Below, in pieces: positions 8,881 to 22,239 of a stretch of 64,000 nucleotides of DNA. The translations under genes were made by a program, and so were the position numbers. Under the pieces are notes generated by a model, which worked only from the letters and a program-made list of their open reading frames with translations, was not told where the DNA came from and did not search any database. Numbering within the stretch: the first letter of the stretch is position 1; every line of letters starts with the position of its first letter. Origin of the DNA: an uncultured Pseudocitrobacter sp. (GTDB lineage Bacteria > Pseudomonadota > Gammaproteobacteria > Enterobacterales > Enterobacteriaceae); contig CAJYVI010000104.1 of NCBI GenBank assembly GCA_913778145.1, positions 1 to 64,000 on the forward strand, written 5' to 3'.

Positions 8881-9839
8881 CAGTGTGGCGTCACCAGCGC
8901 CTGCATCATATCGATATGTTCCGGCGTGTCGTTCAGCGCCGGAATATATTCATATTTCACCCCGCCGGCTTCAAGGAATACCTCGCGGTTCTGTACCGCA
9001 ATTTCTTCCAGCGTCTCCAGGCAATCGGCGGAGAAGCCTGGGCACATCACCTGAATGTGTTTCACGCCCTTCTCACCCAGCATTTTCAGCGTTTCATCCG
9101 TGTACGGCGTCAGCCACGGTTCACGGCCAAAGCGCGACTGGAAAGTCATCATCACTTTATCCGGATCGATTTCCAGCGCGGAAACCAGCGCCCGCGTGGT
9201 ATCGCGGCAGCGCTGCGGGTAATCATCACCTTCATTGGCGTAACGCTGCGGAATACCGTGATAAGAGAGCAGCAGTAAGTCCGGTTCACCATGGCGGGCA
9301 AAGGAGGCCTTCACCGTGCCCGCCAGCGCCTTAATGTAGTCTTGGTCGGTTGCGTAATCGCGAATAAACGTGATGCCCGGAATAGCGCGGGTTTTACCCA
9401 AAATACGCGCCAGTTCATCCCACACGGCGGCAACCGTCGAGCAGGAGTATTGCGGATACAGCGGCAGTACCACGATGTGGTCAACATCCTGCGCCAGTAA
9501 ATCATTAACGGCGCTTTCCAGCGACGGCGTGCCATAGCTCATACCCAGCGCAACGGGCATGTCTGGCAGACGTTCCGCCAGCGCCTTTTGCTGTCTGCGG
9601 CTGTATACCATCAGCGGCGAGCCCTCTTCCATCCACACGGATTGATAGAGTTTCGCCACGCGCGGCGAGCGGATAGGCAGGATCACACCGCGTAACAGCG
9701 GCCACCATAACAGGCGGGAGGTGTCGACAACGCGTCGGTCGCTGAGGAACTGCCGAAGATAGCGTTTAACCGCGTCGGCGGTTGGCGCATCGGGTGTACC
9801 GAGGTTTACCAGCAGAATTCCTGTCTTTTTATAACGCAT
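8877..9839 (-). CDS. hemH: ferrochelatase
   Basis: Inserts Fe2+ into protoporphyrin IX, the last step of heme synthesis. Family motifs visible are the N-terminal [13 protein letters not shown], the [17 protein letters not shown] segment, the catalytic-site histidine in [18 protein letters not shown], and [17 protein letters not shown] and [17 protein letters not shown] near the C-terminus. It is 320 aa, the same length as E. coli HemH. It lies downstream of adk on the same strand, separated by REP repeats, and overlaps the convergent aes by 4 bp. Confidence 0.97.
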   Translation of the reverse strand: MRYKKTGILLVNLGTPDAPTADAVKRYLRQFLSDRRVVDTSRLLWWPLLRGVILPIRSPRVAKLYQSVWMEEGSPLMVYSRRQQKALAERLPDMPVALGMSYGTPSLESAVNDLLAQDVDHIVVLPLYPQYSCSTVAAVWDELARILGKTRAIPGITFIRDYATDQDYIKALAGTVKASFARHGEPDLLLLSYHGIPQRYANEGDDYPQRCRDTTRALVSALEIDPDKVMMTFQSRFGREPWLTPYTDETLKMLGEKGVKHIQVMCPGFSADCLETLEEIAVQNREVFLEAGGVKYEYIPALNDTPEHIDMMQALVTPHC

Positions 9840-9930
9840 TACCGCCTCTCATTGATTCAAATCGTTGATAATTGTAGCGGAAAAGCGGGGAAGAAAAACT
9901 AATTGCTGTAAGAGGTGGTGCGGATAGTTT

Positions 9931-10056
9931 TGCCGGATGGCGCTGCGCTTATCCGGCCTACGGGAAAGCGCGGATGAAGTTGCCTGATGGCGCTGCGCTT
10001 ATCAGGCCTACAAAAAAATGTAGGCCGGATAAAATGTGTGCACCGCCATCCGGCAA
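9931..10056. repeat. BIME of three REP units between hemH and adk
   Basis: Three palindromic units (TGCCGGATGGCGCTGCGC..., TGCCTGATGGCGCTGCGC..., and one inverted TAGGCCGGATAAAA...GCCATCCGGCA) sit between adk and hemH. The middle unit is a CTGATG variant of the first. Confidence 0.88.
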
Positions 10057-10063
10057 AGCGGCA

Positions 10064-10732
<669 letters not shown>

Positions 10733-10835
10733 CTAAATTTTTCAAAAGCGCTAAACGATACCACCAACGCGCCATTGGCTCAAGGAAGCGGGGCGGCGCT
10801 GAAACGGTTAATGGCGGGAAGGTGGGCGAAAAAAA

Positions 10836-10918
10836 GCCGGATGGCGGTGCAAGCACCTTATCCGGCCTACAAAAGCAGATTCAACCGTAGGCCGGATAAG
10901 CGTCAGCGCCATCCGGCA
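10836..10918. repeat. inverted REP pair (BIME) between htpG and adk
   Basis: Two REP units in opposite orientation (GCCGGATGGCGG...TCCGGCCTAC and GTAGGCCGGATAAGC...GCCATCCGGC) lie just after the htpG stop. Confidence 0.88.
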
Positions 10919-10932
10919 TTACAATGCCGCTA

Positions 10933-12807
10933 TCAGGACACCAGCAGCTGGTTCATACGGCGGATAAACTGGTTCGGGTCTTCCAGCGTTCCGCGCTCAG
11001 CGAACAACGCCTGATCGAGCAGCAGCTCAACCCACTCTTTAAACTGGGCTTCATCCTGGGTGTCCGCCGTGCGTTTCACCAGCACGTGGTCCGGGTTCAG
11101 TTCAAAGATGTACTTCACATCCGGCACGGCCTGGCCCGCTGCGGCAAACAGTTTCGCCATCTGGGTGCTCATTTCGTCCGCGTCGGTAGTGACAATCGCC
11201 GGGGTGTCCGTCAGACGGTGCGTCAGACGTACCTCTTTCACGCGATCGCCCAGCAGGGTTTTCACACGCTCAACGAACGGCGTCAGCGCTTTTTCCGCTT
11301 CTTTGGCACTTTCGTCCACTTCATCTGCCAGTTTGTCGATGGACTCATCGGCTTTAGCAACGGACTGGAACGGCTTACCGTCGAACTCGGTCAGGTAGTT
11401 CATCATCCACTCATCGATGCGGTCAGAAAGCAGCAGCACTTCGATGCCTTTCTTACGCAGCAGTTCCAGGTGCGGGCTGCTTTTCGCCGCCGCATAGCTG
11501 TCAGCGGTGATGTAGTAAATTTTTTCCTGCCCTTCTTTCATGCGGGAAACGTAGTCTGCCAGCGAAACGGTCTGCTCTGAAGAGTCCGTGTGCGTAGACG
11601 CGAAGCGCAGCAGTTTCGCAATCGCTTCCTGGTTGGCGCTGTCTTCCGCCGGGCCTTCTTTCAGCACCAGGCCGAACTGTTTCCAGAAGGTCTGATATTT
11701 TTCCGCGTCGTCTTTCGCCAGTTTTTCCAGCATTTGCAGCACGCGTTTGGTCAGCGCGCCGCGCAGGCTGCGGGTAACCGCGCTGTCCTGCAGGATTTCA
11801 CGAGAGACGTTCAGCGGCAGATCGTTGGAATCGATCAGGCCGCGAACAAAGCGCAGGTAGTTCGGCATGAACTGCTCGGCGTCGTCCATGATAAACACGC
11901 GCTGCACGTACAGTTTCAGCCCATGTTTATGGTCGCGGTTCCACAGATCCCATGGTGCCTGAGACGGGATATACAGCAGGCTGGTGTATTCCTGCTTACC
12001 TTCCACACGGTTGTGGCTCCAGGTCAGCGGATCGGTGAAGTCATGGGCGATGTGTTTGTAGAACTCGGTATATTCTTCGTCTTTAATTTCAGACTTATTA
12101 CGCGTCCACAGCGCCTGTGCTTTGTTGATTTTTTCCCAGGAGATAACGGTTTCGCCGTCTTTTTCTTCCCGTTTTTCAATTTCAACCGGCAGCGCGATAT
12201 GGTCTGAGTACTTGCTGATGATGGAGCGTACACGCCAGTCATCGAGGAATTCATCTTCGCCTTCGCGCAGATGCAGGGTGATTTCGGTACCGCGATCGGC
12301 TTTGGTGATGTCAGCAACGGTGTAATCGCCTTCACCTTCTGATTCCCAGAACACGCCGTTTTCTGCCGCATCGCCCGCCGCGCGGGTGCGCACGGTCACT
12401 TTATCGGCCACGATAAACGCAGAGTAGAAGCCCACGCCAAACTGACCAATCAGCTGGCTGTCTTTCGCCTGGTCAGATCCCATCGATTCGAGGAACGCTT
12501 TGGTGCCGGATTTAGCGATAGTCCCCAGATGATCGATGACTTCATCGCGATTCATACCAATACCGTTATCGGCGATGGTCAACGTACGCTTATCTTTATC
12601 GAAGGAAACACGCACGCGCAGCTCGCCGTCACCTTCATAAAGGTCCGGGTTGGAGAGCGCACGGAAACGCAGCTTGTCTGCCGCATCCGAAGCGTTAGAG
12701 ATAAGCTCACGCAGAAAAATTTCTTTATTGGAATACAGGGAATGGATCATCAGATGCAGAAGTTGTTTCACTTCAGACTGAAAACCGCGAGTTTCTTGTC
12801 CTTTCAT
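10933..12807 (-). CDS. htpG: Hsp90-family chaperone HtpG
   Basis: ATP-dependent dimeric chaperone that remodels client proteins with DnaK. The N-terminal GHKL ATPase domain shows [25 protein letters not shown] and [15 protein letters not shown]. The middle domain contains [21 protein letters not shown] and NVSREILQ. The C-terminal dimerisation domain ends near residue 624, identical in length to E. coli HtpG. A canonical sigma-32 promoter lies about 50 bp upstream, so heat-shock induction is expected. Confidence 0.98.
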   Translation of the reverse strand: MKGQETRGFQSEVKQLLHLMIHSLYSNKEIFLRELISNASDAADKLRFRALSNPDLYEGDGELRVRVSFDKDKRTLTIADNGIGMNRDEVIDHLGTIAKSGTKAFLESMGSDQAKDSQLIGQFGVGFYSAFIVADKVTVRTRAAGDAAENGVFWESEGEGDYTVADITKADRGTEITLHLREGEDEFLDDWRVRSIISKYSDHIALPVEIEKREEKDGETVISWEKINKAQALWTRNKSEIKDEEYTEFYKHIAHDFTDPLTWSHNRVEGKQEYTSLLYIPSQAPWDLWNRDHKHGLKLYVQRVFIMDDAEQFMPNYLRFVRGLIDSNDLPLNVSREILQDSAVTRSLRGALTKRVLQMLEKLAKDDAEKYQTFWKQFGLVLKEGPAEDSANQEAIAKLLRFASTHTDSSEQTVSLADYVSRMKEGQEKIYYITADSYAAAKSSPHLELLRKKGIEVLLLSDRIDEWMMNYLTEFDGKPFQSVAKADESIDKLADEVDESAKEAEKALTPFVERVKTLLGDRVKEVRLTHRLTDTPAIVTTDADEMSTQMAKLFAAAGQAVPDVKYIFELNPDHVLVKRTADTQDEAQFKEWVELLLDQALFAERGTLEDPNQFIRRMNQLLVS

Positions 12808-12856
12808 GTCGAAAATACCTCAATGCCAATTACAAGGTAAAAATGCGTTGAGAGGG

Positions 12857-12885
12857 AAATGGGGATAGCGGGGGAAAATTTCAAG
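12857..12885 (-). promoter_or_regulatory. sigma-32 heat-shock promoter of htpG
   Basis: On the minus strand CTTGAAA and CCCCATTT are separated by 14-15 bp, matching the sigma-32 consensus, and end about 50 bp before the htpG start. Confidence 0.85.
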
Positions 12886-12914
12886 CGAGAGCAGAAAATC
12901 CTGCTCTCGTTTGA

Positions 12915-13519
12915 TTAAAAACGAATCTTATGACGACCGGCGAGCGAGTGCGACAGCGTGGTGCCATCGACCATCTCCAGTTCGCCGCCAACGGGGACGC
13001 CGTGGGCGATGCGGCTGGCTTCCACACCGTGCTGAGCGCAAAGCTCGGCGATGTAGTTGGCGGTCGCCTCTCCTTCCACCGTGGGGTTGGTGGCGAGGAT
13101 AACTTCACTGAGCGATTCCGTTTCCAGACGCTGCTCCAGGCGATCGAGGCCAATATCATCTGGCCCGATGCCGTCGAGCGGCGACAGGTGGCCCATCAGC
13201 ACGAAGTAGCGGCCAGAAAACTGCCCGGTCTGCTCAATGGCGTAGATGTCCGCAGGACTCTCCACCACGCAGATTTGGCCGTTTTCCTGGCGACGCGGAT
13301 TCGAACAGATGTTACAGACTTCCTGTTCAGTAAAGGTGCGGCAATCGGCACAGTGGCCGATTTCCGACATGGCGCGCGTCAGCGACTGCGCCAGACGCAT
13401 TCCGCCGCTGCGATCACGTTGCAGTAGCGTAAACGCCATACGCTGCGCGGACTTCGGGCCAACGCCCGGCAGGCAGCGCAGCGCTTCCATAAGCTGAGTT
13501 AACAGCGGGCTGGTTTGCA

Positions 13520-13520
<1 letters not shown>
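12915..13520 (-). CDS. recR: recombination mediator RecR
   Basis: Works with RecF and RecO to load RecA onto SSB-coated gaps. Motif order is the usual one: N-terminal helix-hairpin-helix ([17 protein letters not shown]), a C4 zinc finger ([16 protein letters not shown]), then a Toprim domain beginning [14 protein letters not shown] and a C-terminal Walker-like region. The 201-aa length equals E. coli RecR. Its start overlaps the ybaB stop by 1 base, so the two are translationally coupled in the dnaX–ybaB–recR operon. Confidence 0.97.
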
Positions 13521-15830
<2,310 letters not shown>

Positions 15831-15923
15831 TGGCTGGCTCTGAGACGTTGGAAGGTGGATTCACGAGGGGGGTAATGCTATCACAGCCCCGCCAATACGG
15901 CGAGGCTCAGTATCGGGATTTGC

Positions 15924-16475
15924 TTAGTGGCCCGGGAAGGATACCAGGCTGTAGCTGTTGATGCCCTGTTTTGCCAGGCGCTGCTCACCACCGAGGTCGA
16001 ACAGGTTGATGATGAATGCCGCATCGGTCACTTCACCACCCAGACGACGGATCAGTTTAACGGTCGCTTCGATGGTGCCACCAGTTGCCAGCAGATCGTC
16101 CACCACCAGCACTTTATCGCCAGCTTTGATTGCATCAACGTGGATTTCAAGCTGATCGGTGCCGTACTCAAGCTCATAGCTTTCTGCAATGGTTTCACGC
16201 GGCAGTTTACCCGGCTTACGTACCGGAACAAACCCAACCCCCAACCCCAGCGCAACCGGCGCGCCAAACAGGAAACCACGCGCTTCGGTACCGACGACTT
16301 TAGTGATACCTGCATCTTTATAGCGATTCACCAGCAGTTCAATGCTGAGGGCGTAGGCTTTCGGATCTTCCAGTAAACTGGTGACATCACGGAAAAGAAT
16401 GCCCGGCTTCGGATAGTCGTGAATGCTTTTAATGCTGTTCTTCAGAAATTCAAGCTGCTGTGCAGTAGCGGTCAT
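15924..16475 (-). CDS. apt: adenine phosphoribosyltransferase
   Basis: Converts adenine and PRPP to AMP. The PRPP-binding signature [16 protein letters not shown] is present (about residues 122-137), with the N-terminal base-recognition segment [11 protein letters not shown] and the flexible loop RKPGKLP. 183 aa equals the E. coli enzyme. It lies upstream of dnaX on the same strand with a gap of about 90 bp. Confidence 0.97.
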   Translation of the reverse strand: MTATAQQLEFLKNSIKSIHDYPKPGILFRDVTSLLEDPKAYALSIELLVNRYKDAGITKVVGTEARGFLFGAPVALGLGVGFVPVRKPGKLPRETIAESYELEYGTDQLEIHVDAIKAGDKVLVVDDLLATGGTIEATVKLIRRLGGEVTDAAFIINLFDLGGEQRLAKQGINSYSLVSFPGH

Positions 16476-16622
16476 AGGTTTGTGCCTGCTTAAAACGTAT
16501 TACTCGAGGCGTGCAAAATGGGTCAAAATTACAATTGATTAACTTTTGACCGGGCGCGCCTGTGCTCGAAAACGGTCGAATTTACTGACTGCTGATAAGA
16601 ATTGCAACACCATTAATGCGCT

Positions 16623-17000
16623 TTACGGCTTTTGTTGTTCCGCATCAATCACCGGGATTCGCCACATGAAAATCAGCAGGCAGGCCAGAATCACTAAAAG
16701 CAGTATGCGAACCCACATCATCTTCACCAGCCATAGCGAGATAGCGAAGGTCACCAGAATTAGGATAATAGCCCGTGGTTTCGCCCCGCGCGGCATTGCA
16801 CGATACTTCTGCCAGTGGCGCAAATAGCCGCCAAACCAGGAGCGATAAAGCAGCCAGTGGTGGAAACGCGGCGACGAGCGGGCGAAGCACCAGGCAGCAA
16901 GCAGGATAAACGGCGTGGTAGGCAGCAGCGGCAAAACCACGTCGAGTGTGCCCAGGGCTACCGCCAGCCAGCCAATCATGATTAAAATAGTGCGTTGCAT
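16623..17000 (-). CDS. ybaN: DUF454 inner-membrane protein YbaN
   Basis: Small inner-membrane protein of unknown function with DUF454 signature features: PLLPTTPFILLAAWCFARSSPRFH near the N-terminus and two hydrophobic segments near the C-terminus. Starting at MQRTILIMIGW gives 125 aa, the E. coli length; the ORF extends eight residues further upstream. It is divergent from priC with a 68-bp gap. Confidence 0.9.
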   Translation of the reverse strand: MQRTILIMIGWLAVALGTLDVVLPLLPTTPFILLAAWCFARSSPRFHHWLLYRSWFGGYLRHWQKYRAMPRGAKPRAIILILVTFAISLWLVKMMWVRILLLVILACLLIFMWRIPVIDAEQQKP

Positions 17001-17068
17001 AGCGAGAATCGTTATCAATACCAACTGCTAATGTAGCATAGCCGATAACAAACAGGACGGAGATTGGC

Positions 17069-17596
17069 GTGAAAATAGCGCAGCTTTTACAAACGCTGGA
17101 GTCTCAGCTTGCCCGGCTGCAAACGCGCATAGCGCCGCTGGCGCAGCACGCCACCCTGACGCCCCGCTTTGACCGGCAGCTGTTTCACACCCGGAGCACC
17201 ACGCTACAGGCGTGCCTGAATGAGGCGCAGAAGAATTTCAACGAGTTACAGCGTGCCGTTGAGCAACAGCAGCTTCCGCAGGTGGCGTGGCTTGCTGAAC
17301 AACTGGCCGCACAAATTGAGGCCATTAATCGCGAAAGTGAGGCCTGGATGCTGCGTGCCTGGGATAGCGCTTCGCCCGCGCAGACGCGCTGGCAGCGCAA
17401 GCGCCTGCAAACCCAGGAGTTTGAACGTCGGTTGCTGGAGATGAAGCACTCGCGCGAGCAGCAGCTTCAACGGGCGACGACCTTTGATGAACAGCAGCGG
17501 CTTGGCCGCGAAATAACCGCCTTTGACGCCCGTCTGGCGCGCTGCCGACAGGCTTTGCAGGATATTGAAAACGTACTGGCGCGCCTGACGCGCTAA
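17069..17596 (+). CDS. priC: primosomal replication protein N'' (PriC)
   Basis: Helps reload DnaB at stalled forks by a PriA-independent route. The protein is almost wholly alpha-helical with many Gln/Leu/Arg heptads, and keeps the family segments [26 protein letters not shown] and [14 protein letters not shown]. Start is GTG preceded by GGACGGAG. 175 aa matches E. coli PriC. It is followed after 10 bp by ybaM. Confidence 0.93.
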   Translation: MKIAQLLQTLESQLARLQTRIAPLAQHATLTPRFDRQLFHTRSTTLQACLNEAQKNFNELQRAVEQQQLPQVAWLAEQLAAQIEAINRESEAWMLRAWDSASPAQTRWQRKRLQTQEFERRLLEMKHSREQQLQRATTFDEQQRLGREITAFDARLARCRQALQDIENVLARLTR

Positions 17597-17606
17597 AGGG
17601 GAAAGC

Positions 17607-17792
17607 ATGTCGCTGGAAAATGCGCCGGATGACGTCAAGCTGGCGGTAGATTTAATAATGCTGCTGGAGAGTCACGATATCGCGCCGGATGTGGTGTTAA
17701 GCGCGCTGGAGATGGTAAAGCGAGATTTCGCGAAGAAGCTGGCGCCCGGTGGCGCTGCGCTTACCGGGCCTACAAAATTGCACAAACCGTAG
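17607..17792 (+). CDS. ybaM: YbaM (PriM) small protein with repeat-encoded C-terminus
   Basis: The first 45 residues ([20 protein letters not shown]...VKRDFAKKL) are the DUF2496 protein YbaM, now linked to replication restart. After KKL the reading frame enters a REP repeat at 17743, so the last 16 residues ([16 protein letters not shown]) and the stop codon are encoded by repeat DNA. E. coli YbaM is 53 aa with an acidic tail; here it is 61 aa with a basic/neutral tail. It follows priC in the same operon. Confidence 0.85.
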   Translation: MSLENAPDDVKLAVDLIMLLESHDIAPDVVLSALEMVKRDFAKKLAPGGAALTGPTKLHKP

Positions 17793-17964
17793 GTCGGATA
17801 AGGCGTAGCCGCCATCCGGCAAACTCGTCGCACAACCGCCCGGTGGCACTTGCGCCTACCGGGCCTACAAAATTGCACAAACCGTAGGCCGGATAAGGCG
17901 TAGCCGCATCCGGCACAATCGCCACACAACCGCCCGGTGGCGCTTGCGCCTACCGGGCCTACAA
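17743..17964. repeat. tandem BIME with exact 94-bp period
   Basis: Two REP families alternate: CGCCCGGTGGC...ACCGGGCCTAC starts at 17743, 17837 and 17931 (94-bp spacing each time), and between them GTAGGCCGGATAAGGCGTAGCCG...ATCCGGC in the opposite sense. The spacer AAAATTGCACAAACC is repeated. The first unit overlaps the end of ybaM. Confidence 0.92.
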
Positions 17965-17972
17965 CAGAGGTA

Positions 17973-20900
17973 TTAATCCGCTACCGCGAGATTGTTACCG
18001 CCGTTGTTATCACGCTTCACTTCCGTCACTTCATCGCCCTTTTCATTGTGCAGATGAACTTCCAGCTGGTTAAACGCAATGTTGATGTTATTTTCACGGC
18101 ACAGACGATCGATGGTGCGGTTCAGCTCATCGACGGTATAGCTGCGATCGCGCAGTTCACGCACATACAAACGCAGCTCGTGATCCAGCGTGCTGGCACC
18201 GAAGGTGGTGAATAACACAATCGGCTCTGGATCGTGCATCACTTTCGGGTGCTCCATCGCCGCTTTCAGCAGGATCTCTTTCACCTTGTCGAGATCGGAT
18301 CCATACGCCACACCCAGGCTAATCACCACGCGCGTGATCGTGTCGCTGAGCGACCAGTTGATCAGACGCTCGGTCACAAACGCTTTGTTCGGGATGATCA
18401 CTTCTTTACGGTCAAAGTCGGTAATGGTGGTCGCACGGATGCGGATCCTGCTGACCGTTCCGGAGAAGGTGCCGATCGTCACGGTATCGCCAATACGTAC
18501 CGGGCGTTCGAACAGAATAATAATACCGGAAACAAAGTTACCGAAAATCTCCTGCAAACCAAAACCGAGACCGACCGATAACGCCGCTGCCAGCCATTGC
18601 AGTTTGTCCCACGATACGCCCAGCGAGCCAAACACCGTCATTGCGCCAACGGCGATGATCACGTAGTTGAGGATCGTGGTAATGGCATAGGACGCGCCCT
18701 GGCGCATGTTCAGGCGCGAGAGCACCAGCACTTCCAACAGGCCCGGCAGGTTGCGAATAAGCGCCCAGGCGATGGTTGCCGCTATCACCGCAAACAGCAG
18801 GCTGCCCATGGTAACGTTTTTCACCACGCTGGCGCCCGCTTCCGTGCCGCTGTAGTGCCACAGGGTAATGCTGTCGAGATAGGTAAAGACGGAGATTAAG
18901 TCTGACCAGATCCCCCAGAACGCTGCCGCGAACAGACACACCATCAGCAGCATGGTAATACGCAGCGTTTGCTGGTTAACCTGCTCCAGAGCGATAGTCG
19001 GCTCTTCCTGCGGTTCTGCGCCTTCCGCTCCCTCTTTGACAATATTCTGCCGACGCGCAACCGCACGGCGGTAGGCGATACGCCGCGCCGCAACGCTTAG
19101 GCCGCGCAGAACGGTTTGATAAAGCAGGTTCCAGACGATGACCAGATAAACAGTTTCAATCCAGCGGCCAGAGAGGCGCAGCGTAGTATAGAAGTAGCCG
19201 GTTGCCGTCAACACCATTAATCCAATCGGCACCAGCGACAGCACGGTAATCGTCACCAGACGCAGGCCGTGCGACTCTTTATCACGCCAGCTGTCGCGGC
19301 ACATCGGCCATACAAGGATGGCGATCAGCAGCAGGTTCAGCAGAATAACAAACTGCCCCAGCACATCGTCCATCAGGTTCAACGGCGAGAGTTCTGCCAC
19401 AACGGACCAGAAGTGTAGCGGCAGCAGCGCAAGGCTGACGCGCACAATCTGGCGTCGCCAGTGGCTGGTGAGCTGCTCAGGCATATTGAAGTGGCGGACA
19501 GCGACGCCGTCTTTTTCCAGTACTTTCCAGCACAGGCCGAATACCAGCCAGAAGGTGGCCAGTTTTTTACAGAACGCCCACAGCAGGTCGCTGATGTTGA
19601 GCTGCATGGTTAGCAGAATCAGCCCCACGGCAAGAATCACTAATACCACCGGTAAAGCTTTTATTAGATCGATAAGAATCGCTTTTGGCGTATGCAGCTG
19701 GCTGTCGTTGCGTAGCTGCCCGACCTGTTCTGCCAGGCGGGCCTGATACGCGCGCAGCCAGCTCAGTTTCCAGCGAATAACACCGGCTATTAGCAGCAGG
19801 GGCAAACCCGCAAGGAAGGCGATAAAGACCGCCGGCCACGCTTTCTCCCAGTTCACGGTGATTTTCATCGATTTGAACTGATCTTTTAGCGCGCCTGGGA
19901 AGGATTTGATCCAGTCCCAACCCATCGGTTTGTTGCTGTTTACCCAGAAGATTTGCTGAGTGAGGATATCTTTAAGGTTTTTCGACACGCTCATCAATTG
20001 CTGCTGGTTAATTTGCAGGTTGATGGCCATCATCAGCTGGTTACCCAACTGTTTATTAATTAAATCCAGCGCTTCGCGACGTGCATCAACCAGTTGCAGC
20101 AGAGCGTCATGCACTTCAGGCGTGATTTCACCGGCGTGTCCCTCTTCCAGTTTGGCGACAAAATCTTCGCTCTGGAACATAGCGTCACGCTGTTGGTTAA
20201 TCTCGAACTGCTCCAGACGCAGATCCGCAATGCGGTTGGTCATGTCTTCGAGTTCATCCGCGGAAGGTAAGGTCTGCTGCTGTTGATAAAGAATACGCGA
20301 AAGCAGCAGACTGCCTTTTAACACCGCAATTTGTTCTTTAACGTTCCGCTCAGACTGCAACGCGCGGTCGAGCCAGTTCTTCACTTTTATATTTTGCTGA
20401 ACAAGCTGGTTGCCGCCTTCGGTGACGTTGATCAGCCGCTGGCTTAACTGATGATTGATTTCCAGTTCCTGCTTGACCAGTGGGTTGGCCTGAATACGCG
20501 CCGTATCTTCCGGGGAGGCCGTTTCCTGTGCTGTTTTTTCCGTCAGCGTGAGACGTTTAGTGTTAGCCGCTTCCTGTAACAGTTGAAGCTGGTGCTCCAG
20601 ACGGGCGCTGTAAGCAGTAATGTAATCACGTTGTTTTTGTAACGTATCCTGCAACGTTGTATTGCCCTGCAGGCTTTTACGTTGCTGATCCAGTTCCGCA
20701 TTAAGCAGCGCCTGCTGAACCTGCAACATGGTTTGCTGAGAAGGACGCAGCGCGCCTTCCCCCACCGTGGTGCCGTTAAGGCTATTACGAATTTGCTGCA
20801 ACTGCTGCGATGCGGCGTTCATGGCGTTCTGCACGCGCTCAGGCTGAGTTTGCAGTGAAACCAGTTGCGTATTATAGGTCGCCAGGTCGTTCTGCGCGTT

Positions 20901-21326
20901 TTGCAGATCGTCGAGCATCTGCGTCAGCCGTGCTTCCAGCTGGCGTAACGAGAGCGTTGAGAGCGTTTTGCGCGTTTCATCGTCATTATCGACGTCGCTC
21001 AGCGCATTCAGTTTCTCGGTTGCCTCACGCAGCTGCGCCGGCGCCTGATCGACTCGCTTTTGCAACTGAATGGTTTCGTCTTTAACGCGATCGATTTTAT
21101 CGAGGAATTGAATAGTCTCGGTCAGATCCTGCAGCTCCAGCTTGTCTGCTGGGGTAGGATCTTTCTTCTTATTAATCGCATCAATTTGCGCCTGAATATC
21201 GGCACGATCGGGAAGGTCATTGCCGCTTGTGGCACGCGCCTGCGCGGCGGTGACAGCACAGAAAAGACATGCAATAACGACTATAAAAGCGAAAAACGTG
21301 TTCCGCGAACGAATGTTATGCAGCAT
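17973..21326 (-). CDS. mscK: potassium-dependent mechanosensitive channel MscK
   Basis: Large inner-membrane channel that opens on membrane tension when external K+ is high. It has an N-terminal signal peptide (about residues 1-30, ending AAQARA), then a long periplasmic coiled-coil Gln-rich region to about residue 470, roughly eleven membrane segments, and the MscS-like C-terminal domain with LGFGLQEIFGNFVSGIIILFE, RIGDTVTIG and RATTITDFDRKEVIIPN. The start at MLHNIRSRN was chosen because it puts the signal peptide at the N-terminus (1117 aa; E. coli 1120); the ORF extends 25 residues upstream. Confidence 0.95.
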   Translation of the reverse strand: MLHNIRSRNTFFAFIVVIACLFCAVTAAQARATSGNDLPDRADIQAQIDAINKKKDPTPADKLELQDLTETIQFLDKIDRVKDETIQLQKRVDQAPAQLREATEKLNALSDVDNDDETRKTLSTLSLRQLEARLTQMLDDLQNAQNDLATYNTQLVSLQTQPERVQNAMNAASQQLQQIRNSLNGTTVGEGALRPSQQTMLQVQQALLNAELDQQRKSLQGNTTLQDTLQKQRDYITAYSARLEHQLQLLQEAANTKRLTLTEKTAQETASPEDTARIQANPLVKQELEINHQLSQRLINVTEGGNQLVQQNIKVKNWLDRALQSERNVKEQIAVLKGSLLLSRILYQQQQTLPSADELEDMTNRIADLRLEQFEINQQRDAMFQSEDFVAKLEEGHAGEITPEVHDALLQLVDARREALDLINKQLGNQLMMAINLQINQQQLMSVSKNLKDILTQQIFWVNSNKPMGWDWIKSFPGALKDQFKSMKITVNWEKAWPAVFIAFLAGLPLLLIAGVIRWKLSWLRAYQARLAEQVGQLRNDSQLHTPKAILIDLIKALPVVLVILAVGLILLTMQLNISDLLWAFCKKLATFWLVFGLCWKVLEKDGVAVRHFNMPEQLTSHWRRQIVRVSLALLPLHFWSVVAELSPLNLMDDVLGQFVILLNLLLIAILVWPMCRDSWRDKESHGLRLVTITVLSLVPIGLMVLTATGYFYTTLRLSGRWIETVYLVIVWNLLYQTVLRGLSVAARRIAYRRAVARRQNIVKEGAEGAEPQEEPTIALEQVNQQTLRITMLLMVCLFAAAFWGIWSDLISVFTYLDSITLWHYSGTEAGASVVKNVTMGSLLFAVIAATIAWALIRNLPGLLEVLVLSRLNMRQGASYAITTILNYVIIAVGAMTVFGSLGVSWDKLQWLAAALSVGLGFGLQEIFGNFVSGIIILFERPVRIGDTVTIGTFSGTVSRIRIRATTITDFDRKEVIIPNKAFVTERLINWSLSDTITRVVISLGVAYGSDLDKVKEILLKAAMEHPKVMHDPEPIVLFTTFGASTLDHELRLYVRELRDRSYTVDELNRTIDRLCRENNINIAFNQLEVHLHNEKGDEVTEVKRDNNGGNNLAVAD

Positions 21327-21456
21327 AGTTTTAACATGAGTGATTGCAAAAGCCGGAGAAAACCGGGGGATAAACGCGTGCGCAGAATAGCACTTCTGCA
21401 ATCGGCGGAATAGCGCCGCCGTCCAGGATTATTCCTGGTAATACTGAATTTTCTGA

Positions 21457-22098
21457 TTAACCTGATTTCTCGTGCAGCGTCGGGCAGAACTGAAACATCT
21501 CCAGCAGAATCGCCACGTAATCGCGCGCCTCTTTTTTCAGGTCAAACGAGCCTGGCGCAAAAAGCCAGTTCTCCATAATTCCCGATATATAGCTGCGCAT
21601 CAGAATGGCCGCTTTGCGGGTTAACAATTTTGCCGGCAGCATCTGTGCGGTTATACAATCTTTTAACACTTGCTCAATACGGTCGTAACTTTCCATGCAA
21701 AGATTACGCTGAGCCTGTTGTAATAAGGCCATTTCACCGACAAATTCGCATTTATGGAATATAATCTCCATCATCAAGCGTCTACGCTCTTCGACTACCG
21801 TTGCTTCAAGGATATAGACTAATATTTCCCTTAAAACTGAGAGTGGATCGTCGGGGAATTTTGCCCGATACTCAATCTCAAGATCGCCGATACTGGATTC
21901 TGATAACTCCCAGATTTCACCAAATAAATCCGACTTGTCTTTGAAATGCCAATAGATAGCGCCGCGCGTCACGCCTGCCGCCCTGGCAATATCCACCAGC
22001 GAGGTTGACGATACGCCTTGCTGAGAAAACAGACGTAGGGCGACATCGAGGATGTGCTGACGTGTCGCAAGGGCTTCTTGTTTGGTTTTTCGTGCCAT
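21457..22098 (-). CDS. acrR: TetR-family repressor of acrAB
   Basis: Represses acrAB and itself, and is released by toxic ligands such as dyes and some antibiotics. The TetR helix-turn-helix is at residues 10-56 ([21 protein letters not shown]). The C-terminal ligand domain is divergent, as usual. 213 aa (E. coli 215). It is divergently transcribed from acrA; the 24-bp palindrome it binds is 28 bp upstream of its own start. No premature stop or frameshift that would derepress the pump is visible. Confidence 0.96.
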   Translation of the reverse strand: MARKTKQEALATRQHILDVALRLFSQQGVSSTSLVDIARAAGVTRGAIYWHFKDKSDLFGEIWELSESSIGDLEIEYRAKFPDDPLSVLREILVYILEATVVEERRRLMMEIIFHKCEFVGEMALLQQAQRNLCMESYDRIEQVLKDCITAQMLPAKLLTRKAAILMRSYISGIMENWLFAPGSFDLKKEARDYVAILLEMFQFCPTLHEKSG

Positions 22099-22126
22099 AG
22101 GTTGGTGAATTTACAGAGGTTAGATT

Positions 22127-22150
22127 TACATACATTTGTGAATGTATGTA
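22127..22150. promoter_or_regulatory. AcrR operator
   Basis: TACATACATTTG followed by TGAATGTATGTA forms a 24-bp imperfect palindrome in the acrR–acrA intergenic region, identical to the known E. coli AcrR box as I recall it. Confidence 0.9.
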
Positions 22151-22239
22151 CCATAGCACGACGATAATATAAACGCAGCAATGGGTTTGTGGACGCTGAA
22201 CCATTGATCAATTTGAAATCGGACACTCGAGGTTTACAT

